32,967 bases of DNA, taken from NCBI GenBank assembly GCA_937924995.1, contig CALEXY010000017.1, forward strand, positions 1 to 32,967, read 5' to 3'. Below are positions 1 to 7,846 of this stretch, in pieces; the first letter of the stretch is position 1; each line of letters starts with the position of its first letter. The stretch comes from an uncultured Candidatus Saccharibacteria bacterium (GTDB lineage: Bacteria > Patescibacteriota > Saccharimonadia > Saccharimonadales > Saccharimonadaceae). The translations under genes and the position numbers were made by a program. Under the pieces are notes generated by a model. That model ran no database searches. It worked only from the letters and a program-made list of their open reading frames with translations, and had not been told where the DNA came from.

Positions 1-32
1 TCTAATTTCTGTCGAAGAGAGTTACTTACCAT
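1..32 (-). CDS. Start of an off-window gene, possibly leaderless (partial)
   Basis: An ATG at 32 on the minus strand opens a frame with no stop up to the window edge (about ten codons, beginning M-V-S-N-S). It lies 6 nt downstream of a near-consensus promoter (-10 at 39-44), so transcription would begin at or next to the ATG. No Shine-Dalgarno site is possible in that arrangement. Too short to identify. It could also be untranslated leader of a gene further left. Confidence 0.3.
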   Translation of the reverse strand, partial: MVSNSLRQKL

Positions 33-38
33 ACCTCT

Positions 39-67
39 ATTATACCAAAACCGTTTAAAATTGTCAT
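39..67 (-). promoter_or_regulatory. Sigma70-type promoter reading off the left edge
   Basis: The minus strand reads ATGACA (62-67), a 17-nt spacer, then a perfect TATAAT (39-44). It starts inside the hairpin that follows the surface-protein gene, so it serves whatever lies left of the window. Confidence 0.6.
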
Positions 68-85
68 TTTCGATAATTTTAAACG
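52..85 (-). terminator. Hairpin directly after the surface-protein stop codon
   Basis: An 11-bp perfect inverted repeat (CGTTTAAAATT at 52-62, its complement at 75-85) begins one base after the stop at 87-89. There is only a short GGTTTT after it, so it is a weak or atypical intrinsic terminator. The next promoter overlaps it. Confidence 0.35.
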
Positions 86-86
86 C

Positions 87-1421
87 TTATGGTTTCTGAG
101 TGAAGTAGCCCTTAGCGCCTGGGCGGTCGATGCGAAGCCAAGTTTTGTCAGCAGAAGCAGGATTTACAAGGAAGGAACCATTGCCACCACGCAGTTTTAC
201 CTGATTTCGAAATACATTATCAAATTCAGTACCAGCAGAAATATTAAAATCTTGACTGACGTAAATTTTTTCCAATTTAGTTTCGAGCGGGCGCGAGGAA
301 GCAAACATGTTGCTAAATTTATTCACCTTCGCAGTATTAAAATTACTTAAATCAAGTTCAGTAAGACTATTCGTATCTGTAAACATGCCACGCATATCTG
401 TCACACTGGCCGTAGAAAAACGTCCGCCGAGATTTATCGAAGATAAAGCCGTCATACCGAAAAAAATATCTTGCATATTATGGACCTTACTAGTGTCGAG
501 ATGACTGAAGTCAAGATTTTCGAGCTTATTAGTACTATAAAACATACGATACATGGATTCTACCTTGCTGGTATTGAAAGACGAAATGTTGAGATTTTTT
601 AACTCAAACATATAGCTAAACATGGATGCCATATTTGTCACATTACTTGTATCAAACTGCGAAAGATCCAGACTGACCAATTTACGATCGTTGAAGAACA
701 TATTATACAAACTGTTTGCCTTAGAAGTATTAAAATTGTGTCCAAGCTCAAGATTAGTAAGGTTCAGCATGCCACTAAACATACCAGACATACTGATAGC
801 TTCACTGGTATTAAAAGTCGAGACATCAAGCGAAGTGAGGTTCGAACAGGCATTAAACATATTCGTAAAATCTGTAACTTTTCTAGTATCAAAACTCGAA
901 AGATCAATTTCCTGCAACAGATTACAATTATTAAACATACTATTCATATTAGTGACATTACTAGTCTGAAAATTAGGGCTTAAAATAATCTTTTTTACAT
1001 TACTCATACCACTAAACATCGCACTCGTAGTAATCACCTTTCTGGTATCAAAATTTGAGAGATTAAGTTCATCCAGGAGGATACAGTTTGCAAACATACT
1101 GGCCATATTTGTGACGTTTGTGGTTTTAAATTTGTCACTAATTTTAAAATCAGTCAGCGAGCGGAGATTGCCGAACATGGAGAGCATATTGGTAACCTTA
1201 GAGGTATCAAAATTACGGATATCGAGACTAGTGAGCTTGGTAGCGCCACCGAACATGGTTTGCATATTGGTGACCTTAGCCGTATCAAAACTCGAGACAT
1301 TCAGACTGGTGAGATTGCCACAATCCTTAAACATTTCCTGCATATTAACAACATTGGTAGTATTAAAATTCCCTAAATCTAGTGAGGTAATATTACTTGC
1401 ACCGCTAAACATATTTCCCAT
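87..1421 (-). CDS. 3' fragment of the interrupted DUF285 surface protein
   Basis: The open frame downstream of the amber codon starts at an internal Met of a repeat (M-G-N-M-F). It has no signal peptide, no Shine-Dalgarno site and no promoter of its own, which argues against independent translation. It holds about 15 DUF285 repeats and the C-terminal cap with W and G-Y-F-T-Q-K-P. Gene callers will report it as a 444-residue BspA-family protein; it is better viewed as the rest of the upstream frame. Confidence 0.55.
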   Translation of the reverse strand: MGNMFSGASNITSLDLGNFNTTNVVNMQEMFKDCGNLTSLNVSSFDTAKVTNMQTMFGGATKLTSLDIRNFDTSKVTNMLSMFGNLRSLTDFKISDKFKTTNVTNMASMFANCILLDELNLSNFDTRKVITTSAMFSGMSNVKKIILSPNFQTSNVTNMNSMFNNCNLLQEIDLSSFDTRKVTDFTNMFNACSNLTSLDVSTFNTSEAISMSGMFSGMLNLTNLELGHNFNTSKANSLYNMFFNDRKLVSLDLSQFDTSNVTNMASMFSYMFELKNLNISSFNTSKVESMYRMFYSTNKLENLDFSHLDTSKVHNMQDIFFGMTALSSINLGGRFSTASVTDMRGMFTDTNSLTELDLSNFNTAKVNKFSNMFASSRPLETKLEKIYVSQDFNISAGTEFDNVFRNQVKLRGGNGSFLVNPASADKTWLRIDRPGAKGYFTQKP

Positions 1422-1448
1422 ATCGGTAACATTAGCAGTATCAAAATT

Positions 1449-2570
1449 CTAGAGATCAAGATTTTGCAAAGAAGAATCGCCCATAAACATACGAGAGAAG
1501 CTTTTAACGTTTTTAGTTTTAAAACTAGAAATATTGAGATTTTTCAGGGACCCCATATAGGCAAACATATTAATCATCGAAGTCACACGAGAAGTTTTAA
1601 AGGTAGAAAGATCTAGATTTACCACACTTCTGGCGTTATTAAACATAAAAGACATATCCTTTACGTAACGTGTATCAAGTCCAGATAGGTCAATATCGGT
1701 GATATTGAGGATGTTATTAAAAATCTGGCGTGAGTCGTCATTCATGTAGACACGGTCATTCTCGCAATAGTAGTAAACCGTTTTATCCACCGGATTAAAC
1801 CAAGCTAAAATTTCATAACTAGATTCATCAGAATCTTCTATATTAATAGTCTTCATGGCGGCCGTCGGTGCAGTCGGACTTCGTTTGAACCCCTTAATAG
1901 CATGCAAATTCGTGCCAGCAAGGATTGCACTACGAGCAATTTTTTGGTTTAAATCCGGTCCTCTTGTGAGCGTAGCGTTGGTACCGGCATTATTGTTCGA
2001 AATAACCGAAATCATGAGTGTGTTTTTATAGCTACCACTTAAAAGATCGGTGCCTAAATTCATGCCAATAGTAATATTCTTGACTTCATTACCATCGGTT
2101 TTTTCTTCAGAGTTAAAAAGATTCGTCGGGCTGGCGACTGAGCCAATCGGACGAAAATTAGTCTCGTCATCGATCTTATAGCCCCAGCTCCGAGCAGGAA
2201 AACTACTTAGAGTATCGGCATGAGGAATTGAATTAATCTTATCAGTAACAGCAGAATTCGGACTAACAAGCGATGTATTATTCGAATCAGTACTAACAAT
2301 GATGCGGTAGCCACTTTTATCGTTAGAATTGATGGTTAATTTAGTGGTCGCTTCCTGGAGCTGAGGACCCACGGTACGATCATCGCTGCCGTGAAATACC
2401 GCTGATGACTGATTGAGAGCCGCGGATAGAGACGGCGTAAAGAGAGCGTGAGTTTGGGTAGCAAAAATCAAGTTCAAGCTAAAAATTGAGGCCGTTAAGG
2501 TAAAAAAGCCGGCGAGACTTTTTAGCCATGAACGGGTGATTCGCAGTTTTTGATATTTATCGCTCGTCAT
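1449..2570 (-). CDS. 5' fragment of the interrupted DUF285 surface protein (secreted, truncated)
   Basis: This is the part translated if the amber codon is obeyed. I place the start at the ATG at 2570: an extended -10 (TGTTAAAAT, core 2579-2584) ends 8 nt upstream. The alternative ATG at 2588 lies upstream of that -10 and has no Shine-Dalgarno site. The product would be ~373 residues. It has a signal peptide (basic start, hydrophobic core, cleavage near T-H-A), then a domain with S-W-G-Y-K and L-L-S-G-S-Y-K-N signatures shared with the next gene. About three DUF285 repeats follow, ending abruptly at the L-D-L of a repeat. The fragment could be exported but lacks most of the repeat array. Confidence 0.6.
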   Translation of the reverse strand: MTSDKYQKLRITRSWLKSLAGFFTLTASIFSLNLIFATQTHALFTPSLSAALNQSSAVFHGSDDRTVGPQLQEATTKLTINSNDKSGYRIIVSTDSNNTSLVSPNSAVTDKINSIPHADTLSSFPARSWGYKIDDETNFRPIGSVASPTNLFNSEEKTDGNEVKNITIGMNLGTDLLSGSYKNTLMISVISNNNAGTNATLTRGPDLNQKIARSAILAGTNLHAIKGFKRSPTAPTAAMKTINIEDSDESSYEILAWFNPVDKTVYYYCENDRVYMNDDSRQIFNNILNITDIDLSGLDTRYVKDMSFMFNNARSVVNLDLSTFKTSRVTSMINMFAYMGSLKNLNISSFKTKNVKSFSRMFMGDSSLQNLDL

Positions 2571-2578
2571 GCACGATA

Positions 2579-2607
2579 ATTTTAACATAAAAGGAATCTC
2601 AACTCAA
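2579..2607 (-). promoter_or_regulatory. Promoter of the interrupted surface-protein gene
   Basis: TTGAGT (2602-2607), a 17-nt spacer and TAAAAT (2579-2584) preceded by TGT (extended -10). The -10 ends 8 nt before the ATG at 2570, so the mRNA is predicted to be leaderless or nearly so. Confidence 0.55.
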
Positions 2608-2660
2608 AATAAAAACCTCTAATATGCCATTAGCTTTTATATATAGATTATTGTTTAATA

Positions 2661-5318
2661 TTATTTTTGCGTGAAGTAACCTGGCGCAGCGGGTGGATTA
2701 TCGAAACGGAACCAGTCCCTGGTAGCCATTGAAGGATTTTCCAGGTGAGAACCTTGCTCACCCCGAAGTTTCACACGATTTTTAAAGACATCGGTGATAC
2801 CATCACCTGGAGTACCATCGGGCTTAGTATTAAAATTATATTGCCAATATATGTGACTAGTAAACCTAAATTCGTTAGCCAGATAAATCTTTTCCAATTG
2901 ATCACGAGACGGATCATCGATGGCAAACATACCCTTAAAGCTAAAGGTCTTGTCGACATTTATATGCCCCAAATCAATCGAAGTCAGGCCATAAGTATTA
3001 TGGAAAATGTAGTCCAAATTATTAGCCATCTCGAAGCTAAAATTCGGGCCCAATTTTAGATCAGAAAGTGCCTCCATGCCATCAAACATACTGGTCATAT
3101 CGGTGGCCTTTCGACTATTAAAGTTAGTAAGGTCAAGTTTAGCAACCTTCACAACATCCTTAAAAATATTCTTCATGTTAGTGACCTGGCTGGTGTTGAA
3201 ATTCAAAATATCTAGCTCCTCGAGCGCCGTCATGCCCTGGAACATAGCCGACATTTCCTTGAGATTATTAGTCTCAAAAGAGGAAAGGTCTAGATGTGCA
3301 AGCTGATTTACGCCACTGAACATTTCCTTCATATTGGTAACTTTTGCGGTATTTATCGTGGCGAGATTTAAGTCGGTAAGCTGAAGCCCAGCAAACATTC
3401 TCTCCATATTATCAACATTTCGCGTGTCAAACCTAGATACATCTAATTCGGTAAGACTGGTAGTATTATCAAACATTGAACTCATATCCGTGACGTTCTG
3501 AGTATTAAAGAGACTTAGATCTATCTGTCCAAGACTAGTTGCATTTCTAAACATCCTACCCATGGTTTTGACTTTTTCGGTATTAAAATTGCTACCAAAA
3601 TTTATCTGAGTGAGACTAGAGGTGTCACTGAACATTCCGTTCATATTTTCGACACTACTCGTATTAAAATGGGAAATATCGATACTAGTAAGTGCGGTAG
3701 CTGAAGAGAACAAATCGGTCATATTAGTTACATGACTAGTGTCAAATCCCGTAGTATTAACAGAGGATAAATTGCTCATCCCCGAAAACATACCTGATAT
3801 GTCAGTCACGGAAGAGGTATCGAAATTCGAAAGGTCGAGACTAGTAACCTCGCTAACACCCTGGAACATACCCGACATATTCTCCACCTTGCTGGTATTA
3901 AAATGACTTAAATCAAACTCAGTAATTTTAGACATCGCACTAAACATACCGGACATATTTGCTACATTACGAGTATCAAAATTCGAGAGATTGAGCTCGG
4001 TTACTTCACCTAACCCGCTAAACATGTCGTGCATATCAATCACCTTGCTGGTATCAAAATTGGTAACATCTAGCTCGGTAAGCCCAGATAGATTACTAAA
4101 CATACCTGACATATCAGTTACAGAAGAAGTGTCAAAATTACTGATATTTAGCTCCGTTAACGAACTCATATCACCAAACATTCCACTCATATTTTCAACT
4201 CGAGCAGTATTAAAATTAGAGGTATCTATCGAAGTAAGACTGTAGCAGCCACTGAACATATTCGACATATCAGTCACGGAGCTAGTATCAAAATGGGATA
4301 GGTTGAGCTCTGTGAGTGTACCGGCGTAAATAAACATCCCTTGCATATTAGTGACGTTTTTAGTGTCAAAATTCGACAAGTCTAGACTTTCAAGACTAGT
4401 TGCAGTATTAAACATATCGCTCATATCGGTAACTAAGCTTGTGTCAAATTTAGCCATCTCCAAGTCAATCATATTCGAAGCATCTTTAAAAAGCTGACTA
4501 CTGTTTGGGTTGAGGTAAATTTTATCAGCAGTGGTATAGAAGTAAAGTGTGCCGCCGTTATCATTTTCATCATACCAGGCCTTAATTTCAAAGTCCGAAT
4601 CTTCATCCTCAATATTAAAGACTGAAAAAGTCGGATCTGGCAGGGCACTTGCCTCCTTAAAATGTTGGTGTGATCTGCCGCCTAATTCGCTATGTTCGTC
4701 AAACAAGTTAAAGAAATCTGGACCAGACATCATAACCGCACTTTTATCGTAAGGATTGGCAATCACCGAGAAGACAAGCTTGTTCGTGTAATCCCCAGAT
4801 AATAATGTATTATCAGCAAAAATACCGAGATTAATCCGGTGGCTTTGCTCTTCACGAATGCGCTCAGTAGTACTTACGATGGTTTCCGGTTGAGCGGAGG
4901 TGGGTATAGGTCGATATTGATTATCCGAAGCTAGCTTATATCCCCATGAGTTAGTCGAAAAAGCCGCCGGAGTGGTGACTGAGGCAATAGAAGGTATTTG
5001 AAGGCCGGAGGTGGTATTGATTAAAGCATTATTACTGGTCTCTACACTCATATTAACAAGATAACCGGCCTTTAAATTGGCATCGACTTTTAGAGTGCTA
5101 GTATATTCAGTGAGTTGCTCTCTAGAATTTAATTGAAATTTACCATCAATGGCAGAATTTTGCTCAACTGATACGGATAAACTTGGATTAAATATGGCAC
5201 TTACTGGGGTGGGAAAAACTATACCGCCTAGAAAAGTGGCGGTGATTACAGACAAAATCCCACCTAAAAAGCGGCCAATAAGTGGGGTAGTGTTTTCCTC
5301 TTCCCTTTCAGTATGCAT
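2661..5318 (-). CDS. Secreted BspA-like DUF285 leucine-rich repeat surface protein
   Basis: 885 residues. A signal peptide ends near residue 41 (T-P-V-S-A). An N-terminal beta-rich domain (about 42-210) follows, with S-W-G-Y-K-L and L-L-S-G-D-Y-T-N signatures that recur in the split neighbour. A short acidic linker leads to about 20 tandem DUF285/BspA repeats of ~24-25 residues (M-S-G-M-F ... L-x-L-S-N-F-D-T-S-x-V-T-D), roughly 290-800. The C-terminal cap ends in G-Y-F-T-Q-K. DUF285 repeats form leucine-rich-type solenoids in bacterial surface proteins that bind host molecules or other cells; adhesion is inference. There is no LPXTG motif or terminal membrane anchor, so attachment is unexplained. 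It is transcribed alone, between the rpsJ terminator and the split paralog. The start ATG sits 7 nt after an extended -10, so it is probably leaderless. Confidence 0.85.
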   Translation of the reverse strand: MHTEREEENTTPLIGRFLGGILSVITATFLGGIVFPTPVSAIFNPSLSVSVEQNSAIDGKFQLNSREQLTEYTSTLKVDANLKAGYLVNMSVETSNNALINTTSGLQIPSIASVTTPAAFSTNSWGYKLASDNQYRPIPTSAQPETIVSTTERIREEQSHRINLGIFADNTLLSGDYTNKLVFSVIANPYDKSAVMMSGPDFFNLFDEHSELGGRSHQHFKEASALPDPTFSVFNIEDEDSDFEIKAWYDENDNGGTLYFYTTADKIYLNPNSSQLFKDASNMIDLEMAKFDTSLVTDMSDMFNTATSLESLDLSNFDTKNVTNMQGMFIYAGTLTELNLSHFDTSSVTDMSNMFSGCYSLTSIDTSNFNTARVENMSGMFGDMSSLTELNISNFDTSSVTDMSGMFSNLSGLTELDVTNFDTSKVIDMHDMFSGLGEVTELNLSNFDTRNVANMSGMFSAMSKITEFDLSHFNTSKVENMSGMFQGVSEVTSLDLSNFDTSSVTDISGMFSGMSNLSSVNTTGFDTSHVTNMTDLFSSATALTSIDISHFNTSSVENMNGMFSDTSSLTQINFGSNFNTEKVKTMGRMFRNATSLGQIDLSLFNTQNVTDMSSMFDNTTSLTELDVSRFDTRNVDNMERMFAGLQLTDLNLATINTAKVTNMKEMFSGVNQLAHLDLSSFETNNLKEMSAMFQGMTALEELDILNFNTSQVTNMKNIFKDVVKVAKLDLTNFNSRKATDMTSMFDGMEALSDLKLGPNFSFEMANNLDYIFHNTYGLTSIDLGHINVDKTFSFKGMFAIDDPSRDQLEKIYLANEFRFTSHIYWQYNFNTKPDGTPGDGITDVFKNRVKLRGEQGSHLENPSMATRDWFRFDNPPAAPGYFTQK

Positions 5319-5325
5319 TTATTTA

Positions 5326-5334
5326 ATTTTAGCA
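5326..5334 (-). promoter_or_regulatory. Extended -10 promoter of the 885-residue surface protein
   Basis: TGC followed by TAAAAT (core 5326-5331), ending 7 nt before the ATG at 5318. No good -35 is visible; the TG motif would compensate. Predicted leaderless. Confidence 0.5.
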
Positions 5335-5358
5335 CAAACGGAATAAAAAGGAGACATC

Positions 5359-5380
5359 AAAAAACCTAGCCGAAGCTAGG
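5359..5380 (-). terminator. rpsJ intrinsic terminator with UUCG loop
   Basis: On the minus strand CCTAGC-TTCG-GCTAGG (5365-5380) followed by six T (5359-5364). C(UUCG)G is an exceptionally stable tetraloop. It closes the rpsJ transcript just before the surface-protein promoter. Confidence 0.85.
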
Positions 5381-5394
5381 TTTTTAAGGTTTTA

Positions 5395-5718
5395 TTACAT
5401 TTTGATTTCGGCATCGACACCAGCTGGCAAAGACAAGTTTTGAAGTGCATCAATGGTCTTTGGAGTAGCGTTGGTAATGTCGATAAGACGCTTGTGAATC
5501 TTCATTTCGAAAGCTTCACCACCGGTCTTGTAAACGTGAGGTGATTTCACCACAGTAAAAGTACTGCGCTTAGTTGGTAGTGGGACTGGGCCAGAAACGG
5601 CGGCACCAGTACGGATAGCGGTATCGACGATTTGCTTAGCGCTCTGGTCGATCACACGATGGTCGTAGGCTTTGAGACGAATACGGATCTTCAAGCCTTC
5701 GTTTTTTGCGTCTGCCAT
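5395..5718 (-). CDS. rpsJ: 30S ribosomal protein S10
   Basis: 107 residues, close to the usual ~102-105. The S10 core is clear: the R-I-R-L-K-A-Y-D-H start, the G-P-V-P-L-P-T-K-R loop that reaches into the 30S head, and the H-K-R-L-I-D-I segment. A Shine-Dalgarno-like AGAAGGA lies just upstream of the ATG. It has its own promoter (TTGACT-17-TAAAAT) after the tuf terminator and its own UUCG terminator, so it forms a single-gene unit. In many bacteria rpsJ either follows tuf or heads the S10 operon. Here it follows tuf but no further ribosomal protein genes follow. Confidence 0.95.
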   Translation of the reverse strand: MADAKNEGLKIRIRLKAYDHRVIDQSAKQIVDTAIRTGAAVSGPVPLPTKRSTFTVVKSPHVYKTGGEAFEMKIHKRLIDITNATPKTIDALQNLSLPAGVDAEIKM

Positions 5719-5796
5719 GTTTTCCTTCTAATTCTATAACTTCAGATGCTTGGAGCGTCAATGAGTTTTTAGAATTCAATTAATAATAGTAGAGTT

Positions 5797-5825
5797 ATTT
5801 TACGATATAATCTAGGTTAAGTCAA
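5797..5825 (-). promoter_or_regulatory. rpsJ promoter
   Basis: TTGACT (5820-5825), 17-nt spacer, TAAAAT (5797-5802), giving a leader of roughly 70 nt. A second weaker match (TTGACG, 17 nt, TATAGA) lies inside the leader close to the start codon. Confidence 0.65.
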
Positions 5826-5831
5826 GATGGT

Positions 5832-5863
5832 AAAAAATATCCCCCGAGACGAGGGATATTTTT
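5832..5863 (-). terminator. tuf intrinsic terminator
   Basis: An 11-bp stem (AAAAATATCCC with its complement) around a 9-nt centre, ending in a run of T on the minus strand. It sits 15 nt beyond the tuf stop codon. Confidence 0.8.
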
Positions 5864-5877
5864 GGTAGAAACCGAGA

Positions 5878-7062
5878 TTATTTAATAATCTTGGTAACAA
5901 CACCAGAACCGACAGTACGGCCACCTTCGCGGATAGCGAAACGGTCGTTGTTGTTCATAGCGATAGCTGAAAGAAGCTTGACCTGGAAGGTAACAGTGTC
6001 ACCAGGCATAACGATTTCTTTGTCAGCTGGAAGTTCGACTTCACCGGTAACATCGGTAGTACGGAAGTAGAATTGTGGCTTGTAACCCTTTGAGAATGGG
6101 GTATGGCGGCCGCCTTCTTCTTTCTTCAAGATGTAAACCTGAGCTTCGAATTCAGTGTGTGGGGTGATAGAACCTGGCTTAGCAATAACCTGACCACGTT
6201 CGATTTGTTCGCGTTCGATACCACGGAGCAAGAGACCAGCGTTATCACCAGCTTCACCTTCGTTAAGAGTCTTATGGAAAGCCTCAATACCGGTAACGAC
6301 AGACTTTTGGGTAGGCTTCAAACCAACGATTTCGACTTCGTCGTTCAATTTGACGATACCTTGTTCGATACGACCAGTAGCAACAGTACCACGACCCTTG
6401 ATAGAGAAGACATCTTCGATTGGCATCAAGAATGGTTTGTCAAGATCGTGTTCAGGGATATCAAAGTAGTCATCCATAGCCTTGACGAGATCCATAATGC
6501 GATCTTCCATTTCGGTGTCACCTTCAAGAGCCTTAAGAGCAGAACCCTTGATGATTGGGGCGTTGTCACCATCGAAACCGTACTTGTTCAAAAGTTCACG
6601 AACATCCATTTCAACGAGCTCAACGAGTTCTGGGTCAGCAAGATCCATCTTGTTGAGGAAGACAATGATTTTTGGAACGTTCACCTGGTGAGCGAGAAGT
6701 ACGTGCTCACGAGTTTGTGGAAGTGGACCATCGTTAGCAGCAACTACGAGGATAGCACCATCAATCTGAGCAGCACCGGTAATCATGTTCTTGATGTAGT
6801 CGGCGTGGCCTGGCATATCTACGTGTGCGTAGTGACGTTTTTCTGATTCATACTCCTGGTGAGAAGTAGCAATAGTAATACCACGAGCTTTTTCTTCTGG
6901 AGCGTTGTCGATCTGGTCGTAAGCAACTGACTTGTTTACATCAGATGGGAGACGCTTTGCAAGCACGGTGGTAATAGCAGCAGTAAGAGTAGTCTTACCG
7001 TGGTCAACGTGACCCATAGTACCAACGTTAATGTGTGGCTTGGAACGGTCGAAATTTGCCAT
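5878..7062 (-). CDS. tuf: Elongation factor Tu
   Basis: 394 residues, normal length. It delivers aminoacyl-tRNA to the ribosome as a GTP complex. All GTPase motifs are present: G-H-V-D-H-G-K-T near residue 18, the R-G-I-T-I effector, D-M-P-G-H for G3 and an intact N-K-M-D for G4 near residue 137. Domains 2 and 3 follow, including G-R-G-T-V-A-T-G-R and the C-terminal R-E-G-G-R-T-V-G-S-G-V. The leader has AAAGGAG about 12 nt before the ATG. It has its own terminator, and the neighbour upstream is a membrane-protein gene with its own terminator, so tuf is not co-transcribed with fusA. Its intact G4 motif contrasts with EF-G in the same locus. Confidence 0.97.
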   Translation of the reverse strand: MANFDRSKPHINVGTMGHVDHGKTTLTAAITTVLAKRLPSDVNKSVAYDQIDNAPEEKARGITIATSHQEYESEKRHYAHVDMPGHADYIKNMITGAAQIDGAILVVAANDGPLPQTREHVLLAHQVNVPKIIVFLNKMDLADPELVELVEMDVRELLNKYGFDGDNAPIIKGSALKALEGDTEMEDRIMDLVKAMDDYFDIPEHDLDKPFLMPIEDVFSIKGRGTVATGRIEQGIVKLNDEVEIVGLKPTQKSVVTGIEAFHKTLNEGEAGDNAGLLLRGIEREQIERGQVIAKPGSITPHTEFEAQVYILKKEEGGRHTPFSKGYKPQFYFRTTDVTGEVELPADKEIVMPGDTVTFQVKLLSAIAMNNNDRFAIREGGRTVGSGVVTKIIK

Positions 7063-7178
7063 TCTTTATTATTCTCCTTTAATATTTATTCTCCTTGGCA
7101 CTAATATTAACCAGCCAAGAAGCTAGATATACTTATATATTAATAGATTTTACAGAATAAGTAAAGAGAGAAATCCGG

Positions 7179-7203
7179 AAAAAAGGCGCCAAATTGACGC
7201 CTT
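7179..7203 (-). terminator. Terminator of the small membrane-protein gene
   Basis: AGGCGTC-AATTT-GGCGCCT on the minus strand (one G-U pair), followed by six T. It lies between the 7280 gene and the tuf leader. Confidence 0.7.
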
Positions 7204-7279
7204 GACAGTTAGTTTTTCGATGTTGTAGTGATTTTTACTCAAATGAGTAGATTTTAAATTTATTTAAATTGTAGTTTGG

Positions 7280-7642
7280 TTAATCATTCGGAATCACCCG
7301 AGCTGGTGTGGAATACTCACGCTCCATTTCACAACCACATCCGGAATCGTCAAAAATGACATCATCATTATTGATTTTACGGAGCTTTCTAGCTGTTCCC
7401 GTGTCAAACTGAAAGTGATAACAATCCTGATCCATTGTCTCCTCCGCCTTAGCGATTCTCTCTTCGATAAGCTTCTTACGTTGATAATACAGAATCGACA
7501 TCATACCAAGAAGCGCAGTTAGACCAAGCCAACCACAGATGAAGACACCCATTTTTAGGATAAAAATGACCCGAAAATAATCTAAAATTAGACAGAACAA
7601 TCCAGATAAAAAACACGCCAATGTAATTAATACTGCGAACAT
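7280..7642 (-). CDS. Small membrane protein of unknown function
   Basis: 120 residues; I do not recognise a family. Two hydrophobic helices (about 2-22 and 30-52) form a hairpin, followed by a basic stretch (Y-Q-R-K-K) and a charged cytoplasmic-type tail with one C-G-C motif near the end. The leader carries GAGGGGGG about 7 nt before the ATG, a strong Shine-Dalgarno site. It has its own promoter and terminator and is divergent from the lipoprotein gene at 7847. Together the pair interrupts the fusA-tuf order. Function unknown. Confidence 0.65.
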   Translation of the reverse strand: MFAVLITLACFLSGLFCLILDYFRVIFILKMGVFICGWLGLTALLGMMSILYYQRKKLIEERIAKAEETMDQDCYHFQFDTGTARKLRKINNDDVIFDDSGCGCEMEREYSTPARVIPND

Positions 7643-7711
7643 ACAATTTCCCCCCTCGCTTTTATAAAGTGCTTACTGATTTTTCCATTTTTTTGAAAAA
7701 CTAACCTGCAT

Positions 7712-7720
7712 ATTTTACCA
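7712..7720 (-). promoter_or_regulatory. Extended -10 of the small membrane-protein gene
   Basis: TGG followed by TAAAAT (core 7712-7717), about 70 nt before the start at 7642; no clear -35. Confidence 0.4.
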
Positions 7721-7764
7721 TATTTTTTTATTTTACGCTAGTTTCGAATTCGATTATAGTAAAA

Positions 7765-7793
7765 TTGACTTTTCACTCAAAAAATTGTAGAAT
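7765..7793 (+). promoter_or_regulatory. Promoter of the lipoprotein gene
   Basis: TTGACT (7765-7770), 17-nt spacer, TAGAAT (7788-7793). This gives a leader of about 45 nt carrying a GGAGGTG ribosome-binding site. Confidence 0.65.
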
Positions 7794-7846
7794 ATATTTA
7801 ACTTTTAGGACGCTTAAACCTACGCACATTAAAATGGAGGTGCACG

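Larger units (their letters stand above)
87..2570 (-). pseudogene. BspA-like DUF285 repeat surface protein interrupted by an in-frame amber codon
   Basis: Two open frames (1449-2570 and 87-1421) lie in the same frame, separated only by a TAG at 1449-1451 and nine sense codons. The TAG falls where the repeat consensus L-D-L-S-N-F-D-T has Ser. Nearby repeats use TCG there, so one C-to-A change explains it. Read through, the protein is about 825 residues: signal peptide, a beta-rich N-terminal domain shared with the 2661-5318 protein, about 18 repeats of ~24 residues (M-x-x-M-F ... L-D-L-S-x-F-D-T-x-x-V-T-N), and a C-terminal end finishing in G-Y-F-T-Q-K-P like its neighbour. No sortase motif or C-terminal membrane helix is seen. 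Probable secreted adhesin. Whether it is dead, read through, switched by mutation or a sequencing error cannot be told here. Confidence 0.75.

Noticed and set aside
1449..1451. Stop-codon reassignment as an explanation for the split surface gene
   Set aside because: The codon is TAG, and TGA is clearly a real stop elsewhere (trmD, gatA). A genome-wide TAG reassignment is unlikely, because genes such as the permease tail fragment and the 18786 frame end naturally at TAG.
87..5318. Dense repeats of about 72-75 bp that could suggest a CRISPR or tandem repeat array
   Set aside because: They are imperfect, in frame, and encode DUF285 protein repeats; there are no constant repeats with unique spacers.
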